Positions 59,869-64,000 of a stretch of 64,000 bases of DNA are shown piece by piece. The stretch is from Cordia subcordata. Taxonomy: Eukaryota; Streptophyta; Magnoliopsida; Boraginales; Cordiaceae. Below the pieces are notes generated by a model. That model did no database searches. It had not been told where the DNA came from and saw nothing but the letters and a program-made list of their open reading frames with translations. Position 1 is the stretch's first letter. Every line of letters begins with the position of its first letter. Where the stretch lies: contig JAPTOF010000007.1 of assembly GCA_028554755.1 (NCBI GenBank), positions 17,593,001 to 17,657,000 of the forward strand. The letters are read 5' to 3'. The position numbers were made by a program, and so were the translations under genes.

Positions 59869-61366
59869 CCGTATTTTCCGTTTGATATGATGTTATCTAT
59901 TCACAAGTTCATTCAGCTTCCAATCCACTCATCAGCGTCCAGCTTACTGGAAACAAGAGAGCTGCATAGATCTTTCTGCTCTCGCTCAAACCATTCAGAA
60001 ACTTACTCTTGGTTAAGAGCGTGCAGATGAGTTGATCATGGCCGTGATAAGGAGGGACAGCGATGAGAAGAGAATGGAGTGATATGTAAATACATTTGTC
60101 ATAGGATTGTAAAGGCATCGCAATCACGATTCTGAAGCCAGTTTCAAGAGGAGAAAGGTTGCCACCATCGAGCTGCGCAACTGCCAAAGAAATGTTGACA
60201 AGGTAATCAGTTTACTGGGAATCTGAGGTTCAAGGTTTACGCGCTTGTAACTTTACATTATTGATTACCCAAAATGGTAAAGGGGAAAAAAAAAAAGCTT
60301 CAGATTCTTTTTGTTTATGAAACTGAATTTTCCTCGGATTTCTTTTCTACACAACAGGAAAGATGTTATATTCTCATTTGCAAGAAGGTGCCTGTAACTT
60401 TAAAATTCTTCTCTGGCTTTATATTAGTAAATGTTGGGATGAGGATTAATTCATCAATTCGATGTCTTAACATATCTAAGATTAATTACATCCAAGTCAC
60501 TAAGGGTTGTCACAACTGGAGAAAATGTGTTTCTTGTTTGAAATGAGAAGGTGAAGATTTGCACGTGTTGCTGTCCCATTCTTGCTGCAGTCACTTCATT
60601 CCAGAAGTTAATATCTGCATTTTTGCCTGCATAGTCTTCTGTTGGCCAGTATGTATCACTAAATTCATATAATCGACCTCGTCTGGTGGGGGTAAAACTC
60701 AGTTTGGTTTAATTTATTGAAGTCTTCTATCAGATATTTAGACAAAGACTTCAGGGTTTTAAAGGGCTACAGGGTGGGGTCTGTTTGTGCATCTACTGGA
60801 GGCAGCAGAACGCTGTCGCAACCTGGTAGATTTCTTGGATCTAGGAGCCTGTTTGAGAGGCTTCTAGCCGCATTAGTCGTAATAAAAGCTGTCGTAAGCT
60901 TTCTTGGACTGGTAAATTATTACAACTATTGCTTGTTAACCCAGTGTGACTAGCTGGCCCTGTCCTGAGCTTTAATAAATTGAGGGTCGGGTAGGCGAAT
61001 TGCACTCGGCATGTCACAACATGCTCCTACTGTGCTGCTATAAAAACAAATAACTCAGGGTTGTAATGCTATTGTTTTAACTGCAATACCCATATTTCAA
61101 CGTGCAGTACTGTGATGAAATTCGTTACTGGCAAACATAATTCAAAATGAATGAAGCTTCTAACGTTGAGAATACACTCTGTAAACGATCATCAATTGCA
61201 TAGGATTAGGAGGGGGTGCACATGGAACGAATGAAATGCATGGTTTTAGTTTAGAATGCTGTCTGATAGGGGTTTGTTCCCTGCAAAAAGCTTTTATCAA
61301 CTCCAGACCGTTACGACGTCGTCATCTTGGTAAATAATTTGCTTCTAAGATAATATTGGCGAGAGA
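59869..61366. other. EOL2-like 3' flank and intergenic DNA
   Basis: The 3' UTR starts here. AATAAA occurs at 60881-60886, rather far from the stop, and no nearer canonical signal stands out. No further gene is supported. Confidence 0.4.
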
Positions 61367-62139
61367 TAGGGGCGGATCTTAAAATTTTTGTTCGATGCTT
61401 TACGAATACATTTTGAAAGAACAAAAAAAAATTATGAGTCACTATTTTGAATAATTCACTCCATCTATGTAGTTTAAAGGTGCTTGTGGCCTTACAAGCG
61501 TATGGATCTCACACACCCCACACGTTACGACTTCTTGTTCGTTCGAAAGATCGAAATATTTTCAAGTTTTTTTTTTTTTTTTATGATACATTGGATCAAA
61601 GGAGTCACCATATTTTGAAAATCTGAATAATCAATAATTTTAGTGTTACTTGATCATTTAAGCTTGAACTTCCTCAACAGCAGGATAATATACTACAAAA
61701 ATTCGAGAATAAAATAAACTAGAGATAAGACCATGAGTTATATTCTTATTGATGTAGAATTCAGTCAACTACTCCTACCTGCATTTAGAGGTAATTTGGA
61801 TTGACCTTCTCCAGAAACGTTTTTTTTTTTTATAACTTTTTTATTAAATTGAAAAATTAAAATTCCTAACTTCTAGGAAAAATTGAATTTGAATTTTTTT
61901 TTTTTTTTTAAAGTTTCAACTTTTTTTAAAATCCAAACCAAATACTTATCGCAAAAACCATGTAATACTTTCAGCGAAAAGGCCCTCAGCCCTGCGATTT
62001 AACTACTTGATAATACAAGTGCAAATTTTCTCCCGTTCTTTTGCGCGAATAGTTCTGTTGCATCTTTGCAAAAAAAAATAAAAAAGAAAAAGAAACGTTA
62101 GTTGCTACCAAATATACAAAAATTTTAGATCCGTCCCTG
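61367..62139. mobile_element. Possible hAT-like non-autonomous element
   Basis: Left end TAGGGGCGGATCTTAAAATT; the reverse complement of the right end is CAGGGACGGATCTAAAATTT. The terminal repeats are about 25 bp. The flanking 8-mers do not match, so boundaries are uncertain. A Tourist-like MITE lies inside at 61788-61985. Confidence 0.5.
61788..61985. mobile_element. Diverged Tourist-like MITE nested in a hAT-like element
   Basis: Left end GAGGTAATTTGGATTGACC and right end AAAAGGCCC resemble the Tourist-like copies at 12985 and 32452. The interior has the same T-run/A-run palindrome. Flanks TTA and TCA are a decayed 3-bp duplication. Confidence 0.5.
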
Positions 62140-63371
62140 TACGTGAACGGCACAGAACACGATAAATATTTTACCAGTCTACCCTCCTGGCAGGATCATA
62201 TTCTTCTTACGCGGTTTCATCTGGCAGTCATGACTGCAGGTTTCTCCATGACATCTAAATTGGTTTGGATTGAGGAAAGATATAACAAGCAAGCTAAATG
62301 ATAAAATGTGAAAGCAGATGGGATGTTCATTGACTAAACAAACCTACTTCTCCAGCTAAGCACGATACTCAAAATTTTTATTCAGGGTCTCATTTCTCAT
62401 CAACTTCTTCACCAACTCACAATTGGAAAAATAGATATGGATAGATATATCACATATTGACAATGAAGACAATATTATGTAATTATAGGAAGCCAAACCA
62501 ACAAAGATAAAAAAGAAATAAAATAAAATAAAATAAAAGTAAGCATCGTCTGGAAGGCTTCTTCCCCATTGATGGGCTGCTCTAAAAGATGGAAGAGAGA
62601 GGCTGTTAAATTTCAGCACCAACAACATTCAAGAACAAATTAATGGAGAAAAAAACTTTCCATTTTCCTGTATATTCCACATAATTAATCAAGTTAATCC
62701 TCCTAAAAAGACAGATCATCAGCCTTTGTTTCATGAACCTTGAGATGTGTCTACAACAGTTGTCATGAGACTTTCTAAACGAACAACACCAAAGCACATC
62801 CGACGTTTGTTTCTTTTCTCTTCCTTCTGTCAAGAAAACATCTAAGGGAAGTTTTTGACAAGTTTCATTCTGGATTTGATACACTCTCCCTGTGCCTGGA
62901 TGCTGTGTGATTTTGCCTTCAGACTAATAGGGATCTGACTTGGTGAGAATGAGCTTAAAGGAGCTAGGGAAAAGATAATAAAACAGAAACAGTCGATTCA
63001 TTCTACAAAGGATCACTCACTAAAGGTGGTCAATATGCGAAAGAAATGGACATACGGATGCCTTGATTGGCTTAAAAGGCTTGTGGACCAGACTCCTAAA
63101 ATGATGACATTTTCAGATCCCCAATAATTCTCAAGATAGAACAGTTGGATGGCCAACCGGTAGGGAATCATCTCATCAACTACCTGGGTACCCCGGCCCT
63201 GACATTAAGCCCCACCGTGGAGTGCACCAACGGCGACGCTTTAGCATGAAGATGATAAAGTTTTCGCACCAAGCAATTCTCTAGGGCACCAAGTATCACC
63301 AACATTATCGTTGTTTCATCACTGAACCCTCCTGAACGCGCCGGCACACTTCATTTGTGACAACTAACTTA
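62140..63371. other. Intergenic DNA, no supported gene
   Basis: Several minus-strand open frames (for example 62356-62628 and 62606-62884) show no similarity I can recognise. An AAAAT-type run lies at about 62516-62537. The GC content is slightly higher at 63100-63350, so exons or a 3' UTR of a gene beyond the window end are possible but unproven. Confidence 0.35.
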
Positions 63372-63473
63372 GAGTACCATTGAAATTTATATTTTCTAAC
63401 TAAAATCCTAAAAGGAAAATGCGAGTACCATTGAAATTTATATTTTCTAACTAAAATCCTAAAAGGAAAATGC
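63372..63473. repeat. Exact 51-bp tandem duplication
   Basis: GAGTACCATTGAAATTTATA… at 63372-63422 is repeated without change at 63423-63473. Identity over 51 bp implies a recent duplication or an assembly artefact. Confidence 0.95.
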
Positions 63474-64000
63474 AAACTACATTAGAGATTCCCATAATAG
63501 GGAAAAGGGAGAAAGAGCATAGGCGCCAAAATCTCGTGTGAGATGAACTCACCCACCGTCAACAAGCAACATTCATTTCACTATTGCTTTTCATTTTTGC
63601 TCCCATGAAATGATTCAACCCCCTACTATATCTAAGTAACCACAACCTTAAAGACAATGGGAGTCACTTGCAGACATATCATCTACATTGCAAGGGAAGA
63701 AAAAACGAATGCATCAACATGAAGCTCATAGCTACATCCACAACAAAGCCAACCAAAGCGAAAACTTGAATTTATCCGATAATATAAAAAGACACGAGAG
63801 ACAAATAAAATTCCTTAAATTGCAACAGCAAATTGGTTAATTAATCCCAAACTCATCATGAAACAAACATCACCAGCCTAACCAAAAAAACTTAGCCATT
63901 ATGACGTCATATGTCAAAATACTAATTTACAAAAGGGTCTATGTCAAAAACCACATCACAGCATTGCATTTAGCCTGCATTTCCACCTAATTTATATTAA
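63474..64000. other. Window end, nothing recognised
   Basis: No coding sequence or element end is supported up to the window boundary. Confidence 0.35.

Noticed and set aside
62356..62884. Minus-strand frames near the window end
   Set aside because: No recognisable domains, and codon content looks non-coding; they might be a UTR of an outside gene, but there is no support.
1..64000. CRISPR array, rRNA, tRNA gene or bacterial-type cluster
   Set aside because: No regular spacer-repeat pattern, rRNA core sequence or complete cloverleaf was seen; direct repeats present are LTRs, tandem duplications or microsatellites.

Overview
The window is nuclear DNA of a flowering plant, most likely a eudicot; the species cannot be told from the sequence. 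The evidence is two spliced plant genes with GT-AG introns, plant-type Ty1-copia, Ty3-gypsy, LINE, Helitron, SINE and MITE sequences, and an AT-rich background. I found no rRNA or tRNA genes, no CRISPR array and no bacterial-type operons.

Two host genes are supported. At 14737-16327 (+) a four-exon gene encodes a bZIP transcription factor of 301 aa. At 54064-59868 (+) a four-exon gene encodes an ETO1-like BTB/TPR protein. It is closest in my reading to Arabidopsis EOL2, a CUL3 substrate adaptor that limits ethylene synthesis by sending type-2 ACC synthases for degradation. Both reading frames stay open across every proposed splice junction.

Almost everything else is layered transposon debris. 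From left to right: a 981-bp foldback element with a GC-rich core (1967-2947); a TRIM (3897-4326); a two-copy tandem repeat (5100-5500); a decayed Ty1-copia element with both LTRs (6542-12079), whose 3' LTR holds a 548-bp hAT-type MITE with an 8-bp target duplication; several Tourist/Harbinger-like MITEs flanked by TAA; the bZIP gene; a region bounded by inverted arms (18773-27406) that contains a hAT transposase remnant and a truncated Athila-like gypsy element (minus strand); a Helitron (27656-28968) and a tandem cluster of related, opposite-strand Helitron ends (29132-30518); a small non-autonomous LTR element (32182-33865) carrying a Tourist MITE in one LTR; a SINE-like insertion; a LINE 3' end; a second foldback element; a mini-TRIM (39035-39498); and a LINE (39868-51190) split by a complete 7.1-kb minus-strand Ty1-copia element (41331-48431).

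The two genes are about 38 kb apart and show no operon-like or functional link. Transposons enter introns of both: a MITE in bZIP intron 2, and a SINE with a perfect 16-bp target duplication in EOL2 intron 3. I see no convincing new multigene system. The most interesting items are the GC-core foldback family, the SINE in the ethylene-pathway gene, the tandem Helitron cluster and the datable nested insertions. The last 4 kb (after 59868) hold a hAT-like element, a nested MITE and an exact 51-bp tandem duplication, but no gene I can support.
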